NCBI RefSeq assembly: GCF_900156675.1
Contig: NZ_FTOH01000002.1
Coordinates: forward strand, 434,001 to 498,000
Length of the DNA: 64,000 bases
Direction of reading: 5' to 3'
Origin: Thalassolituus maritimus
Lineage (GTDB): Bacteria; Pseudomonadota; Gammaproteobacteria; Pseudomonadales; Oceanobacteraceae
The notes under the pieces were generated by a model. That model was not told the DNA's origin. It made no database searches and was given only the letters and a program-made list of their open reading frames with translations. Each line of letters begins with the position of its first letter. The first letter of the stretch is position 1. The position numbers were made by a program, and so were the translations under genes. Below, in pieces: positions 27,694-37,149 of the stretch.

Positions 27694-28152
27694 TTATTCC
27701 TGATAAAATTTCTGGCTGAACTTCACGTCAAAAGTACGGTTGCTACTGTCTGGGGTGACGTCCAGATCAATGCGATATACTTCATTTTTATCGAAGCGGA
27801 AGGTCGATACGTAATAGACCGCATTGGTTTCTTTGATTTCCCGGAATTCGATACTGCGGCTCTGACCAATAAGATTTTTGATCGTGCCCGTCAGTTCTGC
27901 GGTGACTGGAGCTGGCACATCATTTTTGACCTTCTTCAGTACCGAAATGCTCAGGTACGCCAGCGAACGGGAGCGCGGAATATCATAGGCTTCGGCAACA
28001 TCTTCAGGCAAAAAGCTGGAGTTGAGGCCGATATAGTGAACCTCATAGTCGCCGAACACCTGCTTCTGTTCACCGCGATCTGCAGATACCTGCAGGGACA
28101 CGATAGAAAGAGCCAGTATTAGGATAGCGTTGATCTTACTCAGTGCGTTCAT
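27694..28152 (-). CDS. DUF4426 exported protein
   Basis: A 152-residue protein with a signal peptide (about residues 1-24, ending LQVSA). The DUF4426 pattern includes [37 protein letters not shown] and a C-terminal [10 protein letters not shown]. It is found beside metW and rdgB in pseudomonads, and its function is unknown. It lies 2 bp from both metW and rdgB. Confidence 0.85.
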   Translation of the reverse strand: MNALSKINAILILALSIVSLQVSADRGEQKQVFGDYEVHYIGLNSSFLPEDVAEAYDIPRSRSLAYLSISVLKKVKNDVPAPVTAELTGTIKNLIGQSRSIEFREIKETNAVYYVSTFRFDKNEVYRIDLDVTPDSSNRTFDVKFSQKFYQE

Positions 28153-28154
28153 AC

Positions 28155-28757
28155 TTACCTCCTGGTGATGTGGTAAACCGCGATTTCACCCAGCATGGCT
28201 GGCCAGAGGCGAATGCTCCAGTGTTCGCGGTGTTGATCGTCGACTACGGTTTTATTAAGTATACGTATGCCTTTTTCACGGCACAGAATTTCAAAGTCGC
28301 GGAAGGTGCACATATGAATGTTCGGCGTGTCGTACCAGTTGTATGGCAGCGTATCCGACATCGGCATGCGACCTTTCAGTAAAAGATAGAAACGTGTTTT
28401 CCAGTAACCAAAGTTCGGAAACGTCACTATGGCTTCTTTGCCGATACGCAGCATCTCGTCGAGCAGTTCATCCGGTCGCTGCACCGCCTGCAGTGCCTGA
28501 GTCATCACAACGGTATCGATGCTCTGATCTTCAAAGTTACCGAGACCATTATCCAGGTTCTGTTCGATGACATTGACGCCATTACGGATGCAGGCTGTCA
28601 GCTTCTCCGGATTGATCTCCAGACCATAGCCGTGAACGTTTTTCTCATTCTTCAAATAGCTGAGTAATTCTCCCTCGCCACATCCAAGGTCAAGGATTTC
28701 ACTTTCTGGTCGAATCCACTGCTGAATAATACTCAGATCAGGACGCAGTTCACTCAT
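28155..28757 (-). CDS. metW: Methionine biosynthesis protein MetW
   Basis: A 200-residue class-I SAM-methyltransferase-like protein with the MetW opening [29 protein letters not shown] and the later [21 protein letters not shown]. MetW accompanies MetX and is needed for full homoserine acyltransferase activity in several proteobacteria. Its start overlaps the metX stop by 4 bases, indicating translational coupling. Confidence 0.95.
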   Translation of the reverse strand: MSELRPDLSIIQQWIRPESEILDLGCGEGELLSYLKNEKNVHGYGLEINPEKLTACIRNGVNVIEQNLDNGLGNFEDQSIDTVVMTQALQAVQRPDELLDEMLRIGKEAIVTFPNFGYWKTRFYLLLKGRMPMSDTLPYNWYDTPNIHMCTFRDFEILCREKGIRILNKTVVDDQHREHWSIRLWPAMLGEIAVYHITRR

Positions 28758-29911
28758 GACTTACCTCCGAAACTACGTGCTGCCACACCTTCCATATACG
28801 CATGAAAGATATCCAGGTAGCGCGGAATAGGAAGCAGGAAGGCATCGTGGCCGTTGTCAGACTCAATACAGGCATAGCTGACGTCTTTGTCGGCGTGGAT
28901 CAGTGCATTCACGATTTCTTCCGAGCGCGCTGGGGCAAAACGCCAGTCGGTTGTGAAGGATACGACCAGAAAACGACATTTCGCCTGACTCAGGCATTTA
29001 CGCAGATCATTATCGTGGTCGCGTGCCGGGTCAAAGTAGTCCAGTGCTTTGGTCATCAGCATGTAGGTGTTGGCATCGAAGCGTGTACTGAATTTCTCGC
29101 CCTGATAGTGCAGGTAGCTTTCTACCTGAAACTCAGGAGCAAAACTGAAGTTCAGCTTACCCTCACGTAATTCCCGGCCAAATTTCTGCCGCATTGCATC
29201 GTCTGAAAGGTACGTCAGGTGCCCAAGCATCCGCGCTTGCATCAGGCCTGCTTTAGGCAGTGTTCCTTTCTCCTGATACCAGCCATCGTGAAAGTCGGGG
29301 TCTTTGGCGATGGCCTGTCGGGCGACTTCGTTAAAGGCGATATTCTGCGCTGAAAGTTTGGGGGCAGAAGCAATAACAACGGCGTGTTTCAGGCGCTCGG
29401 GAAACTGTATAGACCAGCGAAGCACCTGCATGCCACCGAGAGAGCCGCCGACAACGGCAGCCCAGACATCAATACCAAGAACATCGGCAAGGCGAGCCTG
29501 GCTGTTCACCCAGTCACGGACCGCCATGATAGGGAAGTCGGGCCCGTACGCTTTGCCGGTTTCAGGGTTGATACTGACCGGGCCAGTGGAGCCAGAGCAA
29601 CCACCGAGGTTGTTCAGCGAAACGACAAAGAATTTATTCGTATCAATAGGCTTACCGGGGCCGATGCAGGTATCCCACCAGCCGGGCTTTTTGTCGTCCA
29701 TGCTGTGATAGCCCGCGGCGTGATGATCGCCGCTCAGAGCATGGCAGATCAGGACAGCATTGGAGCGGTCGGCGTTGAGTTCGCCATAAGTCTCGTAGAT
29801 CAGGTCATATTGTTCTAACACTCGTCCGCTGCGTAATGTCAGGGGCGTGTCGAAGTGCTGAACCTTGGGTGTGATCAGTCCGACCGAGTTTTCTGGAATA
29901 ACGTCCGGCAT
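28754..29911 (-). CDS. metX: Homoserine O-acyltransferase
   Basis: A 385-residue alpha/beta-hydrolase-fold acyltransferase. It has [24 protein letters not shown], the nucleophile elbow GGSLGGMQ and the catalytic Asp and His in C-terminal segments including DNGHDAFLL. It acylates homoserine for methionine synthesis. Whether acetyl- or succinyl-CoA is used cannot be read by eye; MetX proteins paired with MetW in gammaproteobacteria are often succinyltransferases. It heads the metX-metW operon. Confidence 0.94.
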   Translation of the reverse strand: MPDVIPENSVGLITPKVQHFDTPLTLRSGRVLEQYDLIYETYGELNADRSNAVLICHALSGDHHAAGYHSMDDKKPGWWDTCIGPGKPIDTNKFFVVSLNNLGGCSGSTGPVSINPETGKAYGPDFPIMAVRDWVNSQARLADVLGIDVWAAVVGGSLGGMQVLRWSIQFPERLKHAVVIASAPKLSAQNIAFNEVARQAIAKDPDFHDGWYQEKGTLPKAGLMQARMLGHLTYLSDDAMRQKFGRELREGKLNFSFAPEFQVESYLHYQGEKFSTRFDANTYMLMTKALDYFDPARDHDNDLRKCLSQAKCRFLVVSFTTDWRFAPARSEEIVNALIHADKDVSYACIESDNGHDAFLLPIPRYLDIFHAYMEGVAARSFGGKS

Positions 29912-30069
29912 CGGAGTCAGGTATCCATTTGCAAGCTAGTAATACAGCAAGTTTATCAGGCTTAGAGCTGGCTTGGCACTGGCTGTGCCTGTCGGGAAAG
30001 GTAATGGTACGTTGGCGGGGGAGGGCCATTCGCACTGAGGTTCACGGTTGGTTATTTATACATCAGATA

Positions 30070-30096
30070 CGCGACAACAGAAGGCCTGTTGCCGCG
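30070..30096 (-). terminator. Hairpin downstream of yggT
   Basis: On the minus strand, CGCGGCAACAG pairs with CTGTTGTCGCG (one G-U) around a GCCTT loop, 15 bp after the yggT stop. No strong T-run follows, so it is a possible weak terminator separating yggT from metX. Confidence 0.45.
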
Positions 30097-30110
30097 TAGA
30101 AAATCTTAGC

Positions 30111-30707
30111 TTACAGACCCATGATCAAGCCCGAAGGCACCTGCAGAACCTGTTTCAGTGGGTACAGAATCAGGATCTCAGCGAGCTGAATGCCAAGGAT
30201 GACTACCAGTGGCGACAGATCAAGGCCACCCATGTCCGGCATGATTTTGCGTACTGGCCGGATGACCGGTTCAAGCAATTGGTTGATCAGGATCAGCGCC
30301 GGATTATACGACCCCGGAGCAACCCAGGAGGCGATTACCATAATCAGCATGCCCCAGAAATAGATACTGATCAGCAGCTTGATAATACCGACAGCGGCCC
30401 AGCCGATCATGGCGACAAAGGGCATGCCTGTTCCGTAACCCGCGAGCATCAGAATCAGCGCCATGATGACGTACTGGATGGCCAGTGCGAGTACCAGTGA
30501 CGCCATGTCGAGACCTCCAAGGCCGGGAATCACTCTGCGCAGTGGAATAAGCAGTGGATTGGTGAACTTCACAATCATCTGTGACAGGGGGTTATAGAAA
30601 TCAGCGCGGACAAGTTGAAGCAGGAAGCGCAGCATAACGATCAGCAAGACAAGGCTTCCGATGGCGTTGACGAGCAGCAGACCCGCCTGTGTGAGTGGTG
30701 AACCCAT
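30111..30707 (-). CDS. YggT family membrane protein
   Basis: 198 residues from the ATG at 30707, 6 bp after GGAG; an earlier ATG at 30746 lacks a site. It has two tandem YGGT modules, each with FxxPLxxPLRRVIPxxGGxD-type loops (LLIPLRRVIPGLGGLDMAS and VIRPVRKIMPDMGGLDLSP) between hydrophobic segments. YggT proteins lie next to proC and yggS in most gammaproteobacteria. They have been linked to osmotic tolerance and division-site membrane assembly, but no biochemical function is fixed. Confidence 0.92.
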   Translation of the reverse strand: MGSPLTQAGLLLVNAIGSLVLLIVMLRFLLQLVRADFYNPLSQMIVKFTNPLLIPLRRVIPGLGGLDMASLVLALAIQYVIMALILMLAGYGTGMPFVAMIGWAAVGIIKLLISIYFWGMLIMVIASWVAPGSYNPALILINQLLEPVIRPVRKIMPDMGGLDLSPLVVILGIQLAEILILYPLKQVLQVPSGLIMGL

Positions 30708-30854
30708 GAATACTCCAGTTAAAATTGAGCGGCCTTTGGGCCGCACGGTACGATCTTGTTAACCCACTTGTTATCTCAAGTGCTTATCTTCTCAATTACT
30801 TATTACCTCAGATGGGGACGCCTGAGAAAATTTCACCCCCTGCTGAGTCAGGAT

Positions 30855-31676
30855 TCAGCCATTGCCCAGTTCGTCGCTGAGCTCAGCGGCTCTTCTTGCG
30901 GCGGCGTCCATGGCGGCTTTAACGATATCGCGCAGGTGCGCGCCTTCGAACGTCGCGATTGCCTGTTCAGTGGTACCGCCCGGAGATGTTACCCGGCGAC
31001 GTAATTCATCCGGGGCAACATCCGAACTGCTCGCCATTTTTCCTGCGCCCAGAGCCGTCTGTAATGTCAGGCGACGTGCGGTTTCTTCGCTCAGTCCGAG
31101 CTTGATGCCAGCGTCGATCATGGATTCCATCAGCAGGAAGTAGTAAGCCGGGCCACTGCCAGACAGCGCCGTGACAGCGTCAATTTCAGCTTCGGTCTGT
31201 ACCCACATAGCCAGGCCTGTGGCGCCGAGCAAGGTATCCGTCAGATTACGCTGGTCCAGCGACACTTCTTCACTGGCAAACAACCCGGTAGCGCCGAAAC
31301 CTGTCAGCGCAGGCGTGTTCGGCATTGCGCGTACGACGGCTGTACATCCACTCCATTCTTTAAGCGTTGGCAGACTGATACCCGCTGCAACAGAAATAAG
31401 TAGCGGCTGGCGGGTGTTCAGCGTGGCCTGCAGCGGTTCCAGTACGGCTTTCATCATCTGTGGCTTTACTGCAAGGATAACCACGGTCGCGCTGCTGATA
31501 GCGTCGAGATTGGACTCATGGGTCACAATGCCAAAATCGCGGGTGAGGCGTTCCCGTTGCTCTGCGCCTGGGTCACTGACGTGAATCAGATCCGGGCTGA
31601 CTGCCCCCTCTCTGATCAGGCCGCCGATGATGCTGGTGGCCATATTGCCACCGCCAATGAATGCTATCTGTGTCAT
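30855..31676 (-). CDS. proC: Pyrroline-5-carboxylate reductase
   Basis: 273 residues from the ATG at 31676; a longer frame to 31787 adds sequence that does not resemble ProC. The Rossmann motif IGGGNMATSIIGG opens the protein, followed by VILAVKPQMM and VRAMPNTPAL. The dimerisation/active-site segment ALSGSGPAYYFLLMESMIDAG comes near the C-terminus. It reduces pyrroline-5-carboxylate to proline with NAD(P)H. It sits between yggS and yggT in the usual order. Confidence 0.96.
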   Translation of the reverse strand: MTQIAFIGGGNMATSIIGGLIREGAVSPDLIHVSDPGAEQRERLTRDFGIVTHESNLDAISSATVVILAVKPQMMKAVLEPLQATLNTRQPLLISVAAGISLPTLKEWSGCTAVVRAMPNTPALTGFGATGLFASEEVSLDQRNLTDTLLGATGLAMWVQTEAEIDAVTALSGSGPAYYFLLMESMIDAGIKLGLSEETARRLTLQTALGAGKMASSSDVAPDELRRRVTSPGGTTEQAIATFEGAHLRDIVKAAMDAAARRAAELSDELGNG

Positions 31677-31701
31677 TGTTGGTTCCTGCTTCTGAATACC
31701 T

Positions 31702-32403
31702 TCACTGAGCGCCCGGGATGTCCCGCGCTCCGAATATGTCTGTGCCGATACGAACTTCCGTTGATCCACATGCAATCGCGAGTTCAAGATCGGACGACAT
31801 GCCCATCGACAGCGTGTCTGCGTCCGGGCATAGTTCCTTTAATTCCTGCCACAGCCTATGCATTTTGAGGAACTGATCTCGCAGTCGCTCCTCATCGCTG
31901 GTTGCTTCCGGGATACACATCAATCCCCGAACTTTCAGTCTAGGCAAGGATAGGAGAGTCTGCGCAAAACTCGTGACGCTGTCTGTCGCGATGCCACTCT
32001 TCTGCTCTTCGTTACTGATGTTGACCTGAATAAGTACGTTCAGCGGCGGCAGATCGTCCGGGCGCTGTTCATTCAGGCGACGGGCGATCTTTTCGCGATC
32101 CAGCGTTTCCAGCCAATGAAAGTGCTCGGCGACCGGGCGTGTTTTGTTTGATTGCAGCGGGCCGATAAAATGCCACTCGATATCGGTCAGCTCCGACAGC
32201 GCTTCAATCTTGTCGAGTCCATCCTGCAGGTAATTCTCGCCGAAGGCGCGCTGACCCAGTTCATAGCAGGTGCGTACCATACTTGCGGGCTTGGTTTTAC
32301 TGACCGCCAGCAGGCGAACGCTGTCAGGCTCGCGTGAAGCGTTTGCACAGGCCGCGTTAAGACGCTCACGGATCCGTTGATAGTTCTGTTCGACAGTAGA
32401 CAT
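31702..32403 (-). CDS. yggS: PLP homeostasis protein YggS (PLPBP)
   Basis: 233 residues from the ATG at 32403; an extension to 32457 is not family-like. RLLAVSKTKPASMV carries the PLP lysine. FGENYLQDGLDKIEAL, WHFIGPLQSNKTRPV and SMGMSSDLELAIACGSTEVRIGTDIFG are the other family hallmarks. It binds PLP without known catalysis and balances vitamin B6 and amino-acid pools. It is divergent from pilT across 204 bp. Confidence 0.95.
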   Translation of the reverse strand: MSTVEQNYQRIRERLNAACANASREPDSVRLLAVSKTKPASMVRTCYELGQRAFGENYLQDGLDKIEALSELTDIEWHFIGPLQSNKTRPVAEHFHWLETLDREKIARRLNEQRPDDLPPLNVLIQVNISNEEQKSGIATDSVTSFAQTLLSLPRLKVRGLMCIPEATSDEERLRDQFLKMHRLWQELKELCPDADTLSMGMSSDLELAIACGSTEVRIGTDIFGARDIPGAQ

Positions 32404-32607
32404 TACGCTTGCTTGGTTTAGGATTAACTTGATTGTTGCTGTAGTGACGCTGTTCATAGAAATTTGTTCAACAGCGATTACATTACATCATACACCAGTC
32501 GAGGGATTGACCGCTTCATCCGACTGGTCACATCACTAATATTTTGGCATTTATAGGGCTGTCCGGCAGAGCTGGCGCATCTGGCCCAGGATCATAGAGA
32601 GGATCAC

Positions 32608-33642
32608 ATGGATATTACCGAGTTATTGGCCTTTAGCGCGAAGCAGGGGGCCTCTGACCTCCACCTGTCGGCAGATATGCCTCCTATGATCCGTGTCGAT
32701 GGAGATGTCCGTCGTATTAATTTACCGGCGCTGAGTCACAAAGAAGTGCACGCCCTTGTGTACGACATTATGAACGACAAGCAGCGAAAAGATTTCGAAG
32801 AATTTCTGGAAACTGACTTCTCGTTCGAAGTGCCTGGCGTTGCCCGTTTCCGTGTGAATGCCTTTAACCACAACCGCGGTGCGGGCGCTGTGTTCCGTAC
32901 CATTCCGTCGAAAGTTGTGACCATGGATCAGTTGGGAATGGGGCAGGTGTTTAAAGATCTCGCCATGATCAGCCGTGGCATTGTACTTGTGACTGGCCCA
33001 ACCGGTTCAGGTAAATCAACCACGCTGGCGGCCATGGTCGATTACATCAATGAGACCAAGTTCGATCATATCCTCACCGTCGAAGACCCGATCGAATTTG
33101 TTCACGAATCGAAAAAGAGTCTGATTAACCAGCGTGAAGTGCATCGCGATACGCTGGGCTTTAATGAAGCGCTACGCTCAGCGCTGCGTGAAGATCCTGA
33201 CGTGATTCTCGTGGGCGAGCTGCGTGATCTTGAAACCATCCGTCTGGCGTTGACCGCTGCCGAAACCGGCCACGTAGTGTTCGGTACTCTGCACACGAGC
33301 TCCGCGGCGAAAACCATTGACCGTATTGTCGATGTATTCCCGGCGGAAGAAAAATCCATGGTGCGTTCGATGTTATCTGAGTCGCTGCAAGGCGTTGTGT
33401 CTCAGGCGCTGCTGAAAAAGAACGGTGGCGGCCGGATTGCAGCCCATGAGATTATGGTTGGCACCGCGGCGATCCGTAACCTGATTCGTGAAGACAAGGT
33501 TGCGCAGATGTACTCTGCCATTCAGACTGGGGCAGCGCACGGAATGCAGACCATGGATCAATGTCTGCAAAGCCTGGTCAGCAAAGGCCTGATCAGTCGT
33601 GAAATCGCTCGTGAAAAGGCAAAAATGCCAGAAAACTTCTGA
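32608..33642 (+). CDS. pilT: Type IV pilus retraction ATPase PilT
   Basis: A 344-residue protein, the family's usual length. MDITELLAFSAKQGASDLHLSADMPP starts the N-terminal PAS-like domain. Walker A is GPTGSGKST, the Asp box is DHILTVEDPIEF, Walker B is DVILVGELRDLETI, the His box is GHVVFGTLHTSSAAKTIDR, and AIRNLIREDK is the C-terminal retraction motif. It disassembles pili for twitching motility and DNA uptake. pilU follows after 11 bp. Confidence 0.97.
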   Translation: MDITELLAFSAKQGASDLHLSADMPPMIRVDGDVRRINLPALSHKEVHALVYDIMNDKQRKDFEEFLETDFSFEVPGVARFRVNAFNHNRGAGAVFRTIPSKVVTMDQLGMGQVFKDLAMISRGIVLVTGPTGSGKSTTLAAMVDYINETKFDHILTVEDPIEFVHESKKSLINQREVHRDTLGFNEALRSALREDPDVILVGELRDLETIRLALTAAETGHVVFGTLHTSSAAKTIDRIVDVFPAEEKSMVRSMLSESLQGVVSQALLKKNGGGRIAAHEIMVGTAAIRNLIREDKVAQMYSAIQTGAAHGMQTMDQCLQSLVSKGLISREIAREKAKMPENF

Positions 33643-33653
33643 GGTAACTGATT

Positions 33654-34769
33654 GTGTCAATGGATAAGTTTCTGCGGTTAATGGTTGAAAAGACCGCATC
33701 CGATCTCTTCATTACGGCGGGCGTTCCGCCGTCCATGAAGGTCCATGGCAAACTGGTTCCTCTCAACAAAACGGTCCTCAGTGCCGAGCAGGCGAAAGAA
33801 ATTGTCTACGGCCTGATGAATGACAGGCAGCAGGCCGAGTTTGAAGAACGGAAAGAGCTGAACTTCGCGATCAACGCCACGGGGATTGGTCGTTTCCGTG
33901 CCAGTGCGTTCTTCCAGCGTAATGTCGCTGGGATGGTGCTACGCCGGATTGAAACGCGAATTCCGAACATTGATCAGCTCGGCTTACCTGAAGTTATTAA
34001 AGAATTATCGCTCGCTAAACGCGGCCTTGTGCTGTTTGTGGGGGCAACAGGGGCGGGTAAATCGACCTCGCTGGCGTCGATGATTGGCTACCGCAACCGC
34101 AACAGTAAGGGTCATATTCTCAGCATTGAGGACCCGATCGAATTTATTCATCAGCATGAAACCTGCATCGTTACTCAGCGTGAAGTTGGTCTGGATACGG
34201 ACAGTTATGAAATTGCGTTGAAGAACTGCCTGCGCCAGGCACCGGACGTGATCATGATCGGTGAGGTACGTTCGGCTGAAACGATGGAACACGCGATTAC
34301 CTTCGCTGAAACAGGCCACCTGTGTCTTGCCACTCTGCACAGTAATAACGCTAACCAGGCGCTTGATCGTATCATTCACTTTTTCCCACCGGAGAGACAT
34401 TCTCAGATCTGGATGGACCTCTCTCTGAACCTGAAAGCGATCGTGGCGCAGCAGTTAATCCCGACGCCTGATGGTCGTGGTCGTCGTGCTGTTGTCGAGG
34501 TCTTACTGAATACACCCCTGGTGTCGGACCTGATCCGTAAAGGCGATGTGCACGAGCTGAAGAGCCTGATGGCACGCTCGACAGAATTGGGTATGCAGAC
34601 CTTTGACCAGGCGCTGTACGCACTCTACGAGCAGAGTGAGATTACCTATGAAGACGCGATCGCCCATGCTGATTCGCCGAACGATCTGCGCCTGATGATT
34701 AAACTGGGTAATGAAACCAACGCTGACCGATTAGAAGGTGCAACGCGTAACCTGCGTCTGCAGGACTGA
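33654..34769 (+). CDS. pilU: PilT-dependent retraction ATPase PilU
   Basis: A 371-residue PilT paralogue starting at GTG 33654, which is 9 bp after GAGG; the ATG at 33660 is the alternative. FLRLMVEKTASDLFITAGVPPSMKVHGKL is the PilU N-terminus. Walker A is VGATGAGKSTS and the His box is GHLCLATLHSNNANQALDR. The C-terminal extension beyond PilT (LMIKLGNETNADRLEGATRNLRL) is typical of PilU. It supports retraction under load together with PilT. Confidence 0.96.
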   Translation: MSMDKFLRLMVEKTASDLFITAGVPPSMKVHGKLVPLNKTVLSAEQAKEIVYGLMNDRQQAEFEERKELNFAINATGIGRFRASAFFQRNVAGMVLRRIETRIPNIDQLGLPEVIKELSLAKRGLVLFVGATGAGKSTSLASMIGYRNRNSKGHILSIEDPIEFIHQHETCIVTQREVGLDTDSYEIALKNCLRQAPDVIMIGEVRSAETMEHAITFAETGHLCLATLHSNNANQALDRIIHFFPPERHSQIWMDLSLNLKAIVAQQLIPTPDGRGRRAVVEVLLNTPLVSDLIRKGDVHELKSLMARSTELGMQTFDQALYALYEQSEITYEDAIAHADSPNDLRLMIKLGNETNADRLEGATRNLRLQD

Positions 34770-34783
34770 TCCGATGTTTGGTT

Positions 34784-35269
34784 TCAGTCCGGGGCGCTCC
34801 AGCGCGCCCGGGCTGTCTGATCTTTTTCTCTTGCCTCAACCCAGTGCTCACCAGATCGGGTGATTTCTTTTTTCCAGAAAGGCGCTTCAGTCTTCAGGTA
34901 ATCCATGATGTAACGGGCAGCTTCGAAAGCAGCTTCTCTGTGCGCACTGCTGACACCAACAAACACAATCTGATCTTCAACGGCCAGTGAGCCGATTCGG
35001 TGGATGACACTGATACGTTGAATGTCCCAGCGCTGCTGGGCTTGTTCTATGATGCGTTTTAATGATTTCTCTGTCATGCCGGGGTAGTGCTCTAAAAAGA
35101 GCCCGGTGACATCAGGTTGCTCACTGAACTCGCGGACACGCCCGGTAAAGGTGACGACAGCCCCGGTTTCTGGGGCTTGATTGCTCAAAAAATTATTTTC
35201 TTTTTCTATCGAAAAATCACTTTTCTGAATGGATATTTTAATGTTTTCAGTAGGTGTCTTGTTGCTCAT
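34784..35269 (-). CDS. moaE: Molybdopterin synthase large subunit
   Basis: 161 residues from the ATG at 35269, 6 bp after GGAGG. The core AVVTFTGRVREF is followed by LEHYPGMTEKSLKRI, IHRIGSLAVEDQIVFVGVSSAHREAAFEAARYIMDYLK and the catalytic lysine region APFWKKE. The N-terminal 25 residues are unusually Lys/Asn-rich and AT-rich in codons compared with the rest. It transfers sulfur from MoaD thiocarboxylate to cyclic pyranopterin monophosphate. It is the last gene of the moa operon. Confidence 0.95.
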   Translation of the reverse strand: MSNKTPTENIKISIQKSDFSIEKENNFLSNQAPETGAVVTFTGRVREFSEQPDVTGLFLEHYPGMTEKSLKRIIEQAQQRWDIQRISVIHRIGSLAVEDQIVFVGVSSAHREAAFEAARYIMDYLKTEAPFWKKEITRSGEHWVEAREKDQTARARWSAPD

Positions 35270-35270
35270 T

Positions 35271-35519
35271 CTAGCCTCCTGTGACTGGAGGGAAAAAAGC
35301 AACTTCATCATTACTCTCTACACATTTTTTATCATCAGATAATTCCTGATTTACTGCGCATATCGAATAGTCGATGCTGAACAAATATTTGTGACTGTTA
35401 AATTCAGAAATCAATGAATTTCTGATTTCAGAAACGCTGCAGGGTGTTTTTATATCCAGATCAAAAAAATCAAGAGAAAGTTCTTCTTTAATTTTTGCAA
35501 AAAAATATATACGTATCAT
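35271..35519 (-). CDS. moaD: Molybdopterin synthase sulfur carrier MoaD
   Basis: An 82-residue ubiquitin-fold protein ending VAFFPPVTGG. The terminal Gly-Gly is adenylated and thiocarboxylated in this family. Its start overlaps the moaC stop (ATGA), and moaE follows after 1 bp. The gene is strikingly AT-rich (runs of A and T, many AAA/TTT/ATA codons) compared with neighbouring genes. Confidence 0.93.
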   Translation of the reverse strand: MIRIYFFAKIKEELSLDFFDLDIKTPCSVSEIRNSLISEFNSHKYLFSIDYSICAVNQELSDDKKCVESNDEVAFFPPVTGG

Positions 35520-35998
35520 CAGGATCTCTCCCAGTGACCGGTCTTTCCGCCTGATTTTTCAAGTACTTTTATGCCTTCGATGATCATTCCGGGGTCGACG
35601 GCTTTACACATATCAAATAGGGTCAATGTTGCAACTGAAACCGCAGTGAGCGCTTCCATTTCAACGCCGGTCTGCCCTGTTAGCCGACAAAGACTATGGA
35701 CCCGTATTCGCGAGTTATCTGGCTCTACGTCAAAATCCACCGCCACTTTGCTCAGCATCAATGGGTGGCATAACGGGATAAGCTGACTGGTCTGCTTTGC
35801 CGCTTGAATGCCTGCGATACGCGCTACGCCAAACACGTCGCCTTTGTGATGATTACCCTCGACGATAGCCTGCAATGTGGCCGGCTGCATGGTGACATAG
35901 CCCTCTGCTCTGGCTTCGCGAACGGTGGGTTCTTTGCCCGATACATCGACCATAGAGGCCTCTCCACGGGCGTTGACGTGGGAGAACTCAGTCATCAT
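35519..35998 (-). CDS. moaC: Cyclic pyranopterin monophosphate synthase
   Basis: 159 residues from the ATG at 35998, whose start overlaps the moaB stop and follows AAAGGT; the ATG at 35995 is equally possible. [19 protein letters not shown] and [27 protein letters not shown] are the MoaC active-site segments. It works with MoaA to rearrange GTP to cPMP. Confidence 0.96.
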   Translation of the reverse strand: MMTEFSHVNARGEASMVDVSGKEPTVREARAEGYVTMQPATLQAIVEGNHHKGDVFGVARIAGIQAAKQTSQLIPLCHPLMLSKVAVDFDVEPDNSRIRVHSLCRLTGQTGVEMEALTAVSVATLTLFDMCKAVDPGMIIEGIKVLEKSGGKTGHWERS

Positions 35999-36519
35999 TG
36001 GGTTACCTTTTTCAGGCGCATGGCGAAGTTGCACGGCTTGTGGCGGCTATCGAGTTGCTGGCAAATGATCTGCTCCCAGGCCTGACGGCAGGCGTTCGTT
36101 GAGCCTGGCACGCAGAAGATCAGAGTGTCATTGGCTAAACCGGCCGTTGCCCGGCTCTGAATGGTCGAGGTGCCGATGGTTTCGTAGGAAAGCTGGCGGA
36201 ACAGTTCTCCAAATCCGTCGATCTTTTTATCGAAGAGAGGTTCTGCGGCTTCGGGTGTCGAATCCCGCTCGGTGAAGCCTGTACCTCCCGTGACGATAAT
36301 GACTTGTGTCCGGTCATCGGCGATCCATGTAGAAAGCGATTCGCGAATTTTATAAATATTATCGACAACGATTTTTTTCTCAACAGAGTTGTGCCCTGAA
36401 CTCTTGATTGAATCGACTAAAAAATCACCGCTTGTATCATTTTCTTCTGTTCGTGAATCAGACACTGTGAGCACAGAAATATTAAGACGCATAAAATCAT
36501 CGTTGAACATTTTTACCAT
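35995..36519 (-). CDS. moaB: Molybdenum cofactor biosynthesis protein MoaB
   Basis: A 174-residue MogA/MoaB-fold protein with [35 protein letters not shown] and [18 protein letters not shown]. The family adenylates molybdopterin before metal insertion, although the role of MoaB in bacteria that also have MogA is debated. The 5' half is AT-rich. It begins 3 bp after mobA ends. Confidence 0.92.
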   Translation of the reverse strand: MVKMFNDDFMRLNISVLTVSDSRTEENDTSGDFLVDSIKSSGHNSVEKKIVVDNIYKIRESLSTWIADDRTQVIIVTGGTGFTERDSTPEAAEPLFDKKIDGFGELFRQLSYETIGTSTIQSRATAGLANDTLIFCVPGSTNACRQAWEQIICQQLDSRHKPCNFAMRLKKVTQ

Positions 36520-36522
36520 CGT

Positions 36523-37110
36523 TTAATTCCTATAATTATTTAGTAAATTGCATGCATCATTCCAGGATTCTGGTGTATTGCAGCTCTTGAGTTGGACTGT
36601 ATTTTTTGAAGATATAAAATCGCATTTCATATTTTTCAGAAAAGAACGGACTGAAGGATTCTGGTCACTCGATAAAATATTTTCAGCGACTTCTTTTGCT
36701 TGTTCCAGATTGCGAATGATCAGTGGGAAAAAGCTCTGGTCAAATGCAGTCGATTGACTACTCTTCAGCAGGCTGGAGAATACATCGCATTTCAGCAGGG
36801 GCATGTCGCACGGAACAACGATCAGGGAGTCTGTGTCTGGCTTGCAATGAGCAAGGGCTGAGTGAATGCCTGCCAAAGGTCCTTTTTCAGGGTAAATATC
36901 CTTGATGCTTTTCAGTCCGTTTAAACCGGCACCACTGACTAAAATATCTTCGATGCCAGCTTCTCTCAGGCAATCGGCGGTAAATGACAGCTGCGAGCGG
37001 CCGTCAGGCCGAATCAGCTGCGCTTTGTCGCGTCCCATCCGCTCTGACTTTCCACCTGCAAGGATAACGGCGGTAATCTGCTCGCTGGCTGCAGTTGCTG
37101 TTTGTTTCAT
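36523..37110 (-). CDS. mobA: Molybdenum cofactor guanylyltransferase MobA
   Basis: A 195-residue nucleotidyltransferase with AVILAGGKSERMGRDKAQL at residues 14-32 (GTP binding), YPEKGPLAGIHSAL and VPCDMPLL (metal aspartate). It adds GMP to Mo-molybdopterin to form the bis-MGD cofactor used by DMSO-reductase-type enzymes such as formate dehydrogenase and nitrate reductase. It is 39 bp downstream of moaA. The C-terminal third is AT-rich. Confidence 0.93.
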   Translation of the reverse strand: MKQTATAASEQITAVILAGGKSERMGRDKAQLIRPDGRSQLSFTADCLREAGIEDILVSGAGLNGLKSIKDIYPEKGPLAGIHSALAHCKPDTDSLIVVPCDMPLLKCDVFSSLLKSSQSTAFDQSFFPLIIRNLEQAKEVAENILSSDQNPSVRSFLKNMKCDFISSKNTVQLKSCNTPESWNDACNLLNNYRN

Positions 37111-37149
37111 TAGTGGGCCCTCAGCTTAACTGGCAATTCAGCCACCAAC

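Noticed and set aside
31677-31787. N-terminal extension of ProC
   Set aside because: The extra residues overlap the yggS gene end and do not resemble ProC; the downstream ATG begins directly with the Rossmann motif.
35200-35520. Insertion sequence or mobile element as cause of the AT-rich block
   Set aside because: The genes moaE, moaD and moaC are intact, overlapping and in order, and no transposase or terminal repeats are visible.
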